Shown: positions 6,610 through 15,177, counted from the first letter of the stretch. The stretch is 18,705 nucleotides of DNA from Paramuribaculum sp. (GCA_009775605.1 VSPV01000037.1:1-18705), one strand, 5' to 3'. Notes: generated by a model not told the origin, from the letters alone. Translations and numbers: made by a program.

Positions 6610-7674
6610 ATGATACGTTTCAATTGTTTATCGAGGGTTTTTATGTCGGGACCGGTGGTTCTGGCAGGTGTATTATGTGCGTGCCATCACGATAAGGCAA
6701 CCGTCGTGCCGCCTGTGAGGGTGGATGTGAAGGTTGTTTCTTCTTCCTCTCCCTCCGGGGCGGGAGGGCAGGCTTTTTCCGGGACAGTGGAATCGGCCGA
6801 CGCATCAACGGTGAGTTTCTCCGTACCGGGCACCATCACGAAAATCTATGTTGACGAGGGTCAGAAAGTGGCCAAAGGCCAGGTTCTGGCCAGAGTGAAG
6901 AGCGAGAGCCTGGAAAACGCAAGCAATATCGCGGCAGCCGAGCTTGAAGAAGCCCGCGACGCCTACAACAGGCTGAAGAAGCTGCACGACGCCAACGCAC
7001 TTCCCGATATAAAATGGGTGGAAGTGCAGTCGAAACTCAAACAGGCTGAGAATGCCGCCGCGCTTGCACGCAGAGCCGTGAGCGACGCTACTCTTACGTC
7101 GCCCATGTCGGGCTATGTGGCCGAGAAGCTGGCCGATGACGGTCAGACGGTAATCGCCGCCCAGCCCGTGCTGAAAATCGTGAATCTCGACAGGCTGCAG
7201 GTCAATATCTCCGTACCCGAGAATGAAATCTCGTCATTCTCGGCAGGCACGGTGGCCAGGATAACCGTGGCAGGAGCCGACAGCCTGAGGATTACGGGCA
7301 AACTCGGACGTAAAGGCGTGGTGGCCGATCCGCTCACGCGCACTTACAATGTGAAATTCGACCTGCCGGATACCGGAGGCAAGGTGCTCCCGGGAATGAT
7401 AGCTGCCGTAGATGTGGAGGGTGTTACGCCCGACTCTTCGGCGGTGGCAAATGCTCCGGTGACACTTCCTTCGCAGGCCGTGCTTCTCGCAGCCGACAAC
7501 CGCCTGTTTGTATGGGTGGTGAAGGACGGCAAGGCCCGGCAGCGTTTCGTGACGGCCGACGAACTTGCCACCGATGGCGTGAGAGTACACACCGGCATTG
7601 CGCCGGGCGACAGCGTGATTGTAGCCGGAATGCAGAAGGTAAGCAACGGCACCGAGGTGACGGTGGCAGAATGA
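6610..7674 (+). CDS. RND efflux periplasmic adaptor (membrane fusion protein)
   Basis: Periplasmic adaptor that joins the RND pump to the outer-membrane channel (AcrA/MexA family). 354 residues. The N-terminus is a signal sequence ending in 'VLAGVLCACHH', a plausible though imperfect lipobox, so the protein may be lipid-anchored at the second Cys. Next come the first half of the lipoyl domain ('VPGTITKIYVDEGQKVAKGQVLA', split here as 'VPGTITKIYVDE' and 'GQKVAKGQVLA'), an alpha-hairpin rich in Ala/Glu/Lys (about 100-155), the second lipoyl half ('ATLTSPMSGYVAEKL'), a beta-barrel domain and a membrane-proximal domain ending 'GDSVIVAGMQKVSNGTEV'. It is the first gene of the operon; the pump starts 27 bases after its stop. 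Upstream, TAATTTG (6592-6598) is one base short of a -7 consensus. No TetR/AraC-type regulator gene is adjacent. Confidence 0.95.
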   Translation: MIRFNCLSRVFMSGPVVLAGVLCACHHDKATVVPPVRVDVKVVSSSSPSGAGGQAFSGTVESADASTVSFSVPGTITKIYVDEGQKVAKGQVLARVKSESLENASNIAAAELEEARDAYNRLKKLHDANALPDIKWVEVQSKLKQAENAAALARRAVSDATLTSPMSGYVAEKLADDGQTVIAAQPVLKIVNLDRLQVNISVPENEISSFSAGTVARITVAGADSLRITGKLGRKGVVADPLTRTYNVKFDLPDTGGKVLPGMIAAVDVEGVTPDSSAVANAPVTLPSQAVLLAADNRLFVWVVKDGKARQRFVTADELATDGVRVHTGIAPGDSVIVAGMQKVSNGTEVTVAE

Positions 7675-7701
7675 TTCATCACTCTTAAAGTGTAAAAGAC
7701 A

Positions 7702-10700
7702 ATGGCAACGAACAGCAACGATCAGCGGCAGGCATCCCCGAGCCCGAAGGTTCAGGGGGACGCAACCCCGCAGCAGGTGCCACAGCCGCTTTCCAACCCC
7801 AATCCTATAGTGATGGCGGGTATAAAATACCGCAAGGAGGTGATACTTCTTGTGTGCGTGCTCATAGCCTTCGGCATCTATGCCCTCAAGGTGATGAACA
7901 AGAATGAGTTTCCATCGTTTACCATCCGCGAGGGCGTGGTGGCCGCGGTATATCCCGGCGCCACAGTAGAGCAGATAGAGAACGAAGTGCTCAAACCTCT
8001 GGAGGACTACATATTTTCCTACAAGCAGGTAGACAAAACGAAGACCCACTCGCAGATCAGTGCGGGAATGCTCATAATATTCGTGGAGCTTGACAACGAC
8101 GTGCAGGACTCCAAGCCGTTCTGGAACGAGTTCAAGATTGGCATGGATCAGGTGAAACTCACGCTTCCGCCGGGCGTTCTCGCCGTGGAGACTCTGAGTA
8201 ATTTCGGCGATACTTCGGCGCTGCTTATAACCATGCAGAGCGATGACAAGACCTACCGCGAGCTTGGCGACTACATGGACCGGCTCAAAGACCGGCTGCG
8301 CACGGTGGAGAGTGTGGGCACGATGAGTGTCACCGGCAAACAGACCGAGCAGATAGCCGTGTATCTCAACCCGGAGAAACTCAAACACTACGCGCTCTCC
8401 GAGACAACCGTGGGTGCCACTCTCCTCGCCCAGGGCTTCCAGACCACAGGGGGGTCGCTTAAAAGCGGACATTATACGCAGCCTATAATCGTGACGCGCT
8501 CGGTCAACTCCGTGGCCGATGTGGCCGACATGATAGTTTTTTCTACCCCCGACGGCAGCGTTGTGCGGCTGGGCGAGATTGCCGACATACGCCGCGAGTA
8601 TCCTGAGCCCGACAGCTATATAACCAACAACTTCCAGAAGTGCATACTCCTGAGCGTGCAGATGAAAGAAGGCTACAATATAGTGGAAATGGGCAAAGAG
8701 GTGGACAAACAGATAGATGCCTTCAAATCGGAGATTCCCGAAAGCGTGACGCTGTTCAAAATCACCGACCAGCCTGTGGTGGTGAACAGTTCCGTTAACT
8801 ATTTCCTTGTGGAGCTTCTGGTGGCCATAATAGCCGTGGTGGTGGTGATAATGCTGCTGCTTCCGCTGAATGTGGCTCTGATAGCCGCATCTACAATCCC
8901 GATAGCCATATTCATATCGCTGGGCCTTTTCTATGCCTTCGGGATAGAACTTAACACGGTGACACTGGCATGTCTGATAGTGTCGCTCGGCATGATTGTG
9001 GACAACTCCGTGGTGATTATCGACGACTATGTGGAGCTGATTTCTGAGGGAATGGACCATTACCACGCAACCCTGCGGGCAGGCACGGAGTTCTTCAAGG
9101 CCATATTCTCGGCTACACTCGCCATCTCGGTCACCTTCTTCCCGTTCTTGCTAACCATAAAAGGAATGTTCCGCGACTTCCTCACGGATTTCCCCTGGGG
9201 CATGACCATAATCCTGTTTGTATCGCTGATGGTTGCCGAGCTTCTGGTGCCTTACATGCAATACAAGCTTATAAAGAAACCTATCTATAAGCTACAGCAG
9301 GAAGCCATAGCCTCGGGCAAAAAGAAATTCAGTTTCTTCGTGTCGATGCAGAAGGGGTATAATAAGGTGATTGACTGGTGCTTCGCGTGGCCCAAGACCA
9401 CAATCGCTCTGGGAGTGATCACCACCGTGGCCGGAACATGGCTTTTCATAGTCCATCCGATGCAGCTTATGCCTATCGCCGAACGCAACCAGTTTGCCGT
9501 TGAGATTTTCCTGCCGCAGGGAACGGCCGTTGAGCGTACAACCGAGATAGCCGATTCGCTGGAACGCATACTGGCAAAGGACCCGATGGTGGTTTCGATA
9601 GCGTCGTTCCACGGCTGTTCATCGCCCCGCTTCCAGGCCACTTATGCACCCCAGGTAGGAGGTCCGAACTTCGCCCAGTTTATTGTCAACACCAAGAGCA
9701 ACGATGCCACAATAGACGTGCTCAATGCCTTTACGGAAAAATATGAAAGCTACTTCCCGGATGCCTTTGTGAGATTCAAGCAGCTCAGTTATTCCACTGC
9801 CGACTACCCTATACAGGTGAAATTCTCCGGCGCCGATGCCGCCACGCTCAAGAAAGTGGCCGACTCGGTTGCCGCGGTGGCAAGGCATGTGCCCGGACTC
9901 CGCAATGTCCGCACGTCGCTTGACAATCCTCTGGCGTCTGCAGCCGTGAGCCTCGACCGCGACCGTGCCGAACGCTTCGGACTCAACTCCACGCTGGTGG
10001 AGACATCCCTTGCCATGCGCTATTCTCCCGGGTTGCCTGTGGCGACTGTGTGGGAAGGCGACTACGGCATTCCCGTCACCCTCAAGACCGGCACCTCGCG
10101 CCGCAGCAATGTGGATGAGCTGGAAAACGAACCTATGCCCGTGATAGGATTCGGCACAGTTCCTCTGCGTCAGATTTCTACCGTCAGTCCCCAGTGGCAT
10201 CAGGGTATGCTCACCCATTACAACGGCATAGCCACCGTTTCGGTGATTGCCGAGGTGCAGCGCAATGTCAACGTGATTGACCGAACGGAGGCGCTCATGG
10301 ACAGCATCAGCCGCCTGGATCTGCCGCAGGAAGTTGTGGTTGACCGCGGAGGCGAATGGGAGAACACTATGGACACTCTTCCCCAGATTCTCTCAGGCCT
10401 GGCACTGGCCGTGGCCATTATCTTCTTCATACTGCTGTTCCATTACGCGCAGGCCGACACCGCCATTCTGCTGCTCTTCTCCCTGCTGCTCTGTATGCCC
10501 GGTGCCGCGCTTGGCCTGATAATACAGGACACCGACATGTCGCTTACCTGCGTGCTTGGAATAGTGTCGCTCATGGGCATTCTTGTGAGAAACGCCATAG
10601 TGCTTCTGGACTATGCCGAGGAGCTGCGCAACGAGGGTCAGGCCGTGCACGATGCGGTGCTCAACGCTTCCAAACGAAGGATGCGCCCGATTTTCCTCAC

Positions 10701-10908
10701 CTCGGCTGCCGCCACCATGGGTGTGCTCCCGATGGTGATAGGCAACAGCGCGCTCTGGAAGCCTATGGGTGTGGTGATATTCTGGGGCACTCCCGTCACC
10801 ATGATATTTATCCTTACTGTGATTCCTGTGGCCTATTCCATGATGAAATGCCGACAGAAGGGCGCCGACAAGCCACTTCCCGAACCGCTTGAGACGCATC
10901 TATTATGA
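7702..10908 (+). CDS. RND efflux transporter, inner-membrane permease (AcrB-type)
   Basis: Proton-driven pump subunit of a tripartite exporter. 1068 residues with the standard layout: TM1 (about 47-65), large periplasmic loop, TM2-6 (about 365-515), TM7, second loop, TM8-12 near the C-terminus. Visible family motifs include 'YPGATVEQIENEV' near 84 and 'RRMRPIFLTS' near the end. The TM4 site reads VDNSVV with D434-N435 where AcrB has two Asp residues, and TM10 reads VRNAIV with R963 where AcrB has Lys940. One carboxylate and a basic partner are therefore kept, with an altered relay. An unusual Gln/Pro/Ser/Asn-rich cytoplasmic extension of about 35 residues precedes TM1. Hydrophobic drug or bile-type export is a family-level guess; the substrate is unknown. 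It sits between the adaptor and channel genes with 27-base gaps. Confidence 0.95.
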   Translation: MATNSNDQRQASPSPKVQGDATPQQVPQPLSNPNPIVMAGIKYRKEVILLVCVLIAFGIYALKVMNKNEFPSFTIREGVVAAVYPGATVEQIENEVLKPLEDYIFSYKQVDKTKTHSQISAGMLIIFVELDNDVQDSKPFWNEFKIGMDQVKLTLPPGVLAVETLSNFGDTSALLITMQSDDKTYRELGDYMDRLKDRLRTVESVGTMSVTGKQTEQIAVYLNPEKLKHYALSETTVGATLLAQGFQTTGGSLKSGHYTQPIIVTRSVNSVADVADMIVFSTPDGSVVRLGEIADIRREYPEPDSYITNNFQKCILLSVQMKEGYNIVEMGKEVDKQIDAFKSEIPESVTLFKITDQPVVVNSSVNYFLVELLVAIIAVVVVIMLLLPLNVALIAASTIPIAIFISLGLFYAFGIELNTVTLACLIVSLGMIVDNSVVIIDDYVELISEGMDHYHATLRAGTEFFKAIFSATLAISVTFFPFLLTIKGMFRDFLTDFPWGMTIILFVSLMVAELLVPYMQYKLIKKPIYKLQQEAIASGKKKFSFFVSMQKGYNKVIDWCFAWPKTTIALGVITTVAGTWLFIVHPMQLMPIAERNQFAVEIFLPQGTAVERTTEIADSLERILAKDPMVVSIASFHGCSSPRFQATYAPQVGGPNFAQFIVNTKSNDATIDVLNAFTEKYESYFPDAFVRFKQLSYSTADYPIQVKFSGADAATLKKVADSVAAVARHVPGLRNVRTSLDNPLASAAVSLDRDRAERFGLNSTLVETSLAMRYSPGLPVATVWEGDYGIPVTLKTGTSRRSNVDELENEPMPVIGFGTVPLRQISTVSPQWHQGMLTHYNGIATVSVIAEVQRNVNVIDRTEALMDSISRLDLPQEVVVDRGGEWENTMDTLPQILSGLALAVAIIFFILLFHYAQADTAILLLFSLLLCMPGAALGLIIQDTDMSLTCVLGIVSLMGILVRNAIVLLDYAEELRNEGQAVHDAVLNASKRRMRPIFLTSAAATMGVLPMVIGNSALWKPMGVVIFWGTPVTMIFILTVIPVAYSMMKCRQKGADKPLPEPLETHLL

Positions 10909-10935
10909 TATCAACCGAAATCATGACCTGAAGAA

Positions 10936-12252
10936 ATGAAAACGATATACAAGACGATAATCTGCATCGCCGCTCTGGGCGCAGGGGCCGGAATCTGCCG
11001 TGCCGACGAGCCGTCAGAGGCTGTCACTGACACCGTGTGCTCACTCGACGAGTGCAAGCGGATGGCCATAGCCAACAATGCCGACATACGCGTGGCCGAC
11101 AATAATCTGCGGGCCGCCATAGAGACGCGCCGCGAGGCTTTTACAAAATATTTTCCGCAGGTTTCGGCCGGGGGCTCATGGTTCAAGACCCATAACGATG
11201 TGCTTCAATACAACGTGCTCGACCTTTTCACCCTCGGAATCATAAACAGGGGGAAAGCTGCCGGAATATGGGCGTTGCAGCCCGTTTTTGCCGGAGGCCG
11301 TATTGTTAACGGCAATAAGCTCGCCAAAGTAGGCGAGGAGGCCGCGCGCATCCGCAAGGAGCAGAGTGCCAATCAGGTGCAGCTCCAGACGGAGGCTCTG
11401 TACTGGCAGCTCGTCACCCTCAAGGCGCAGAAGCATACCGTGGAAAGCGCCATTACCATGCTCGACACGCTCTCGCGCCAGGTGGGAGCGGCAGTGGACG
11501 CCGGAGTGGCCACACGCAACGACCTGCTGAAGGTGGAATTGAAGCGCAACGGATACCGTGCCGATCTGGTGGATCTTGACAACGGTATAGAGCTGATGAA
11601 AATGCTGCTCGCGCAGCAGGTGGGGCTCGGAACCGATGCCAGAGTAGACGTCAGGGCACAGGTGCCTGATAGCATTCCCGCATATCCCGATGCGCTCTTT
11701 ATAAGGACTTCCGAAGCTCTTGACCTTACGGCCGACCACCGCCTGCTGGTAAAGAATGTGGAGGCAAAGGATCTTGAGAAGCGTATGGAAGTAGGCAACT
11801 ATCTGCCTCAGGTGGGGGTGGGTGCCGGATGGTTCTACCACGATGTGCTGAATCAGGACCATAATTTCGGCGGAGTGATGGTTACCGTTTCCGTGCCGCT
11901 GTCGGGATGGTGGGGCGGTTCCCACGCCATAAAACGCAAGAAGCTTGAACTGGCCAACGCGCGCACCGAGCTCTCGAATCTCGGCCAGAAACTGGAGATA
12001 GAGATGTCGGACAAATGGGACAATCTCACCGCCGCACACCGCAAGATGGTCCTCGCCTCCGAAGCTATAGTGCAGAGCAAGGAAAATCTCCGGCTCAACC
12101 AGGCCTACTATGATGCGGGCATGAGCACGATAACCGACCTTCTCGACGCGCAGACGCTTTACCGCCAGGCGCAGGATGATTATACGGGGGCCTACGGAGT
12201 GTTCAAGCTTTCGGAGGCGCAATATCTCAATGCCACCGGGCGCCTGAAATAA
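10936..12252 (+). CDS. TolC-family outer-membrane efflux channel
   Basis: Outer-membrane channel of the same tripartite pump. 438 residues with a signal peptide (MKTIYKTIICIAALGAGAG, cleaved near residue 23). The mature start 'CSLDECKRMAIANNADIRVADNNLRAA' style opening (seen as 'LDECKRMAIANNADIRVA') is typical of the OEP/TolC family. Two homologous halves of long amphipathic helices follow, with the second-half strand 'QVGVGAGWFYHD', a conserved 'VSVPLSGWWGG' turn, and a C-terminal helix pair 'LRLNQAYYDAGMSTITDLLDA' (here 'YYDAGMSTITDLLDAQTLY'). There is no clear lipobox, so it is probably not lipidated. It starts 27 bases after the pump gene, completing an adaptor-pump-channel operon with all three parts under shared control. 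No obvious terminator follows. Confidence 0.94.
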   Translation: MKTIYKTIICIAALGAGAGICRADEPSEAVTDTVCSLDECKRMAIANNADIRVADNNLRAAIETRREAFTKYFPQVSAGGSWFKTHNDVLQYNVLDLFTLGIINRGKAAGIWALQPVFAGGRIVNGNKLAKVGEEAARIRKEQSANQVQLQTEALYWQLVTLKAQKHTVESAITMLDTLSRQVGAAVDAGVATRNDLLKVELKRNGYRADLVDLDNGIELMKMLLAQQVGLGTDARVDVRAQVPDSIPAYPDALFIRTSEALDLTADHRLLVKNVEAKDLEKRMEVGNYLPQVGVGAGWFYHDVLNQDHNFGGVMVTVSVPLSGWWGGSHAIKRKKLELANARTELSNLGQKLEIEMSDKWDNLTAAHRKMVLASEAIVQSKENLRLNQAYYDAGMSTITDLLDAQTLYRQAQDDYTGAYGVFKLSEAQYLNATGRLK

Positions 12253-12287
12253 GGGCCTGATTCTTTTCTGAATTTGCTTACAATCTG

Positions 12288-12295
12288 TAATTTTG
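12288..12295 (+). promoter_or_regulatory. -7 element upstream of the CDF gene
   Basis: TAATTTTG matches TAnnTTTG, 36 bases after the channel gene stop and 62 bases before the CDF ATG. The -33 match is weak. The CDF gene may thus be transcribed separately from the efflux operon or in addition to it. Confidence 0.5.
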
Positions 12296-12357
12296 TGCAG
12301 AGCTTCTGCTCGTGTTTATTTAACAATCATAGTCTTGCTTTTGGCGCGTATTACAGT

Positions 12358-13266
12358 ATGGGCGAAAGAGAAAAAACGATTTACAAGGTCACGCTTATAG
12401 GAAGTGTGGTAAACTTCCTGCTGTTGGTGTTCAAATTCGTGGCCGGAGTCCTCGGCCACAGTTCGGCCATGATAGCCGATGCAGTCCATTCGCTCTCCGA
12501 CTTCGTGAGCGATGTGGTGGTGCTCGTTTTCGTGAAAATCTCCGGAAAGCCGGAAGACACCGACCATGGCTACGGACACGGAAAATATGAGACACTTGCC
12601 TCGGTGATAATCGGCATAATGCTTGCCGGTGTTGGCGTGGGGCTGCTATACAATGGCGTGGCCGAATGCGTGGCGATAATGCGCGGCGCCGATGTGGAAA
12701 GCCCGAATATGTGGGCGCTCTCCGCTGCCATAATCTCTATATTGCTGAAGGAGGGACTGTACCGTTACACTGTAATATTCAGCCGTCGGTTGAAGTCTTC
12801 GGCTTTGAAAGCCAACGCGCTCCATCACCGCAGCGACGCGTTCACATCCATAGCCACTCTTGCAGGCATTTTCGGTGCCATGCTGCTGGGCCGGAAATGG
12901 GTGATGCTCGACCCCCTTGCCGCCGCTGTGGTGAGTGTGTTCATTATGGTGATGGGCTGGAAGCTGATTAAAAACGGTATCGATGAACTTCTTGAGAAAT
13001 CGCTTCCCGAGAGCGTGCGCCAGAAGATTGTGGAGATAATAATGTCAACTCCCGGCGTGATTTCGATAGGGCATCTGCGCACGCGCCGCATAGGGCCGCT
13101 GGATGCCATTGACGCTCATGTGAAGATGGACGGGGAGATGACCTTGAATGAATCGCATGATGTCGCCACCGAGGTCGAACGGCGTCTGCGAATGGCGTTA
13201 GGTCAGGAGACCCACGTAAGTATCCACATGGAACCGTATCACATTCCGGACAAAGCATCCAGATAG
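12358..13266 (+). CDS. Cation diffusion facilitator family metal exporter
   Basis: Inner-membrane metal/proton antiporter of the CDF family, usually exporting Zn2+, Fe2+ or similar divalent ions. 302 residues from ATG 12358; an in-frame start at 12274 would add 28 residues unlike the family and begin upstream of the -7 box. Six hydrophobic segments are followed by a cytoplasmic C-terminal dimerisation domain ('TRRIGPLDAIDAHVKMD', ending 'HVSIHMEP'). Metal site A reads H44-S-L-S-D48 in TM2 and H156-H-R-S-D160 in TM5, an HxxxD/HxxxD pair. In known CDF proteins His at the first position is associated with zinc selectivity, so zinc is a reasonable guess. The hallmark loop 'DHGYGHGKYET' is present at 69-79. 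Confidence 0.94.
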   Translation: MGEREKTIYKVTLIGSVVNFLLLVFKFVAGVLGHSSAMIADAVHSLSDFVSDVVVLVFVKISGKPEDTDHGYGHGKYETLASVIIGIMLAGVGVGLLYNGVAECVAIMRGADVESPNMWALSAAIISILLKEGLYRYTVIFSRRLKSSALKANALHHRSDAFTSIATLAGIFGAMLLGRKWVMLDPLAAAVVSVFIMVMGWKLIKNGIDELLEKSLPESVRQKIVEIIMSTPGVISIGHLRTRRIGPLDAIDAHVKMDGEMTLNESHDVATEVERRLRMALGQETHVSIHMEPYHIPDKASR

Positions 13267-13300
13267 GAACAGCGGCTTCCTCCCTGTTCCGTCAAGATAA

Positions 13301-13346
13301 AAACACCGGCGGTGTGTCAAAACAGCTTCAGTTTGACACACCGCCG
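13301..13346 (-). terminator. Terminator of the M48 protease gene, between convergent genes
   Basis: A perfect 16-bp inverted repeat, left arm 13308-13323 and right arm 13331-13346 (right arm GTTTGACACACCGCCG), with a 7-base loop. Read on the minus strand it is followed by GGTGTTTTTA, a short U-tract, so it probably ends the protease transcript. On the plus strand there is no U-tract, but the stem may still halt the CDF transcript. Confidence 0.8.
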
Positions 13347-13371
13347 TAGTGGTTATGGGTTTATGTTCTGA

Positions 13372-14169
13372 TTATTTGGCTTCGGGGCGCGAGAATCCCT
13401 CCTTTTCGGCGCGCTTGGTTATATGCTCGATGCGGGCCTTGGTATCGGGGTGGGAAGAGAACATGCGCTGGATATAGCTCTGCTTGGAGCCGCTTTTGTC
13501 CTCGAGTTCAAGGAATTTCTCAAACGACATTGCCATGCCGTAGGGGTTGCGTCCGTGCTGCACGAGGAAATCATATCCGCAGTCATCGGCTTCCTTTTCC
13601 TGCTTCTGTGAATACTTGGAGTTGATAAGAGCTTCGCCGAGAGTTCCGAGCTGGGATTCGGTAAGAGCTGCGGCTTTGCCTCCGGTTGAGGCCACGGCAT
13701 CCTTCATGGCACCGGTGAGAAGCTGGGTGCGGAAAGCGTTTTTGGAGTGGCGTTTTACAACGTGACCAATCTCATGGCCTATGATTCCCATGAGTTCGTC
13801 GTCGTTCATGATGTCCATCAGCGAAGAGAAAACTCTCACACTGCCGTCAGGGCAGGCGAAGGCGTTGACATCGATCACGTCGTAGACCTTGAAGTTGAGT
13901 GGAATGCCGTCGGCATCGGTTATGCCCTCGGTGAGTTTGCGGAGACGCTGGGTGTAAGGATTGTCCTCCGGAAGAACGGGGTTGTGTTTGTCCATCCAGT
14001 CAACGGATTCCTTGACGTAGGCGGCCATGTCGGCATCGCTGAGAGTCAGGGCCTTGCCGGCTTTGGCTGCCGAGTTGACTGCTTTTTTCAGATTGAACTG
14101 GGCCGATGCTGGTGCAATGGCCGAAACGCACAGGAGAATTGCGATAAGTCTGATTACTGATGTTTTCAT
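13372..14169 (-). CDS. Secreted M48 family zinc metalloprotease
   Basis: Predicted periplasmic or lipid-free secreted Zn endopeptidase related to the bacterial Oma1/BepA/LoiP group, which takes part in envelope protein quality control. 265 residues with a clean signal peptide (MKTSVIRLIAILLCVSAIAPASA, cut here as 'LLCVSAIAPASA' before Gln24). The zinc site is HEIGH at 132-136 in 'ELMGIIGHEIGHVVKRHS', with the third ligand Glu193 in 'QKQEKEADDCG'. Other family features are 'VNAFACPDGSVRVFSSLMD' ahead of the active site and 'SSHPDTKARIEHI' near the C-terminus. There are no transmembrane helices beyond the signal and no TPR repeats, so it is a short-form enzyme. A strong minus-strand promoter lies at 14240-14270 and a terminator downstream, so it is likely monocistronic. 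Confidence 0.95.
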   Translation of the reverse strand: MKTSVIRLIAILLCVSAIAPASAQFNLKKAVNSAAKAGKALTLSDADMAAYVKESVDWMDKHNPVLPEDNPYTQRLRKLTEGITDADGIPLNFKVYDVIDVNAFACPDGSVRVFSSLMDIMNDDELMGIIGHEIGHVVKRHSKNAFRTQLLTGAMKDAVASTGGKAAALTESQLGTLGEALINSKYSQKQEKEADDCGYDFLVQHGRNPYGMAMSFEKFLELEDKSGSKQSYIQRMFSSHPDTKARIEHITKRAEKEGFSRPEAK

Positions 14170-14201
14170 ATATCTGAATGTGATAAATAAGTTAACTTTA
14201 T

Positions 14202-14209
14202 TAATTTTG
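14202..14209 (+). promoter_or_regulatory. -7 element upstream of the 184-aa membrane protein gene
   Basis: TAATTTTG matches TAnnTTTG, 44 bases before ATG 14254. No good -33 is seen. Its predicted transcript start (about 14215) lies between the two divergent -7 boxes. Confidence 0.45.
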
Positions 14210-14239
14210 CGGGCTGAAAATACTATCCTTTTATCGTGG

Positions 14240-14270
14240 CAAAATTAACAAATATGGGAGAAAGCACAAA
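14240..14270 (-). promoter_or_regulatory. Promoter of the M48 protease gene
   Basis: On the minus strand TTTG (14270-14267), a 19-base spacer and TAATTTTG (14247-14240) match the Bacteroidetes consensus fully. The predicted start near 14234 gives a 65-base leader. The -33 box lies inside the first codons of the divergent gene, so the two promoters overlap. Confidence 0.75.
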
Positions 14271-14808
14271 ATCTTCGCGCTCTACCGCAGTGATGGTGGC
14301 GTCGGTGATACTTACGGTGGTTCTTGCCGGAGGCGCGGCGTTTTTCTATGGACGCAGTCTTGTTTCGCTGCCGGCTTCGGTTGTGCCTTGTATTGTGCTG
14401 GGCTTCGCGGCATCCTATTTTATGATAGGAATAAGCCGGCGCGTGTCGGGAAACGACAGTTTTATAGTCAATTATCTATTTCAGGGCGCGCTGCTTTCTG
14501 CTCTGGCCTGTTTCATGTTTCTGGGTAGCAATTACACCATTGGCAGTGATGACACTCACAGAGAGGAAGCGGTGGTTGAACGTCTATACTCCAAGACCGA
14601 ACACAGCACAAGAAGAGTAGGGCGCCGATATGTAAGGACCGGGGAGCCTTATAAGGTGTATTATATGGAGCTTTCTTTCAGTAATGGTCGCAAAAAGGAT
14701 ATAAGACTCGGAAGGAAAGGATTCGGCGCACACCGGAAAGGGGAGAAAATCGATATTGAGCTTTCGGAAGGAATATTCGGCATCCCTGTGATAAAATCGG
14801 GGATATAA
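14254..14808 (+). CDS. Small membrane protein of unknown function (184 aa)
   Basis: Three hydrophobic segments are visible: about residues 13-33 ('AVMVASVILTVVLAGGAAFF'), 38-60 ('VVPCIVLGFAASYFMIGI') and 73-92 ('LFQGALLSALACFMFLG'). A charged, probably cytoplasmic or periplasmic tail of about 90 residues follows, with strands such as 'YKVYYMELSFSNGRKKDIRLG' (here 'YYMELSFSNGRKKDIRLG') and a closing 'GIFGIPVIKSG'. The tail looks like a small beta domain, loosely like DUF3592-type proteins, but I cannot assign it. An alternative GTG start at 14236 would add six residues; I prefer the ATG. Divergent from the M48 gene, with overlapping promoters, which might tie their expression together. Function unknown. 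Confidence 0.72.
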   Translation: MGESTKSSRSTAVMVASVILTVVLAGGAAFFYGRSLVSLPASVVPCIVLGFAASYFMIGISRRVSGNDSFIVNYLFQGALLSALACFMFLGSNYTIGSDDTHREEAVVERLYSKTEHSTRRVGRRYVRTGEPYKVYYMELSFSNGRKKDIRLGRKGFGAHRKGEKIDIELSEGIFGIPVIKSGI

Positions 14809-14976
14809 GTATACCGAGGGGGTAAGGGTGCCATGTGTTTCAGTGGCTACGGCTGAGGAGATGACCGCTGATTTCGACGAATCAGAGCCATTTGATAGTG
14901 AAAGAGTCTGTGTCTTAATGGGTAATATGCTGATATTCAGAAATATAATGGGGGGGGTAAATCCTGCTTAAAACAG
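14809..14976. other. Intergenic stretch with weak hairpin and G8 tract
   Basis: The gap between the 184-aa gene and the WecA-like gene totals 369 bases. In its first half I see one small hairpin (CTGATT 14868-14873 / AATCAG 14880-14885, flanked by GGCT/AGCC) with no U-tract, and a run of eight G residues at 14950-14957. No coding signal. Confidence 0.5.
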
Positions 14977-15007
14977 TTGCATGGTTAATAAACTTTTATT
15001 AACTTTG
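14977..15007 (+). promoter_or_regulatory. Promoter of the WecA-like gene
   Basis: TTG (14977-14979), a 20-base spacer and TAACTTTG (15000-15007) fit the Bacteroidetes consensus. The predicted start near 15013 leaves a leader of about 165 bases. Confidence 0.7.
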
Positions 15008-15012
15008 CGATG

Positions 15013-15031
15013 TTCCTATTTTAAATAGGAA
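15013..15031 (+). repeat. Perfect dyad at the predicted transcription start of the WecA-like gene
   Basis: TTCCTATTT (15013-15021) and AAATAGGAA (15023-15031) form a 9-bp inverted repeat around a single central base. Placed 5 bases after the -7 box, it could be a repressor operator in DNA or a 5'-terminal hairpin in RNA. A second leader hairpin pairs GGGACAA (15043-15049) with TTGTCTC (15084-15090). Confidence 0.6.
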
Positions 15032-15177
15032 TAGTTTCTGCCGGGACAAATTTTTACTATTGCCGAAAACGCTTGTGACACACTTGTCTCAGCCGGAATT
15101 TAAAGTTTAGATGCCACCTAATCAAAGTCCGTTTTCAAAAAAGAGAGACCTTTTTAAGAAAATTCTGAATAATTACC

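Noticed and set aside
7234..9066. A 610-codon open frame antisense to the RND adaptor and pump genes
   Set aside because: It mirrors the codon bias of the sense genes, is rich in His/Tyr/Arg as expected of an antisense shadow, crosses two real genes and has no family features.
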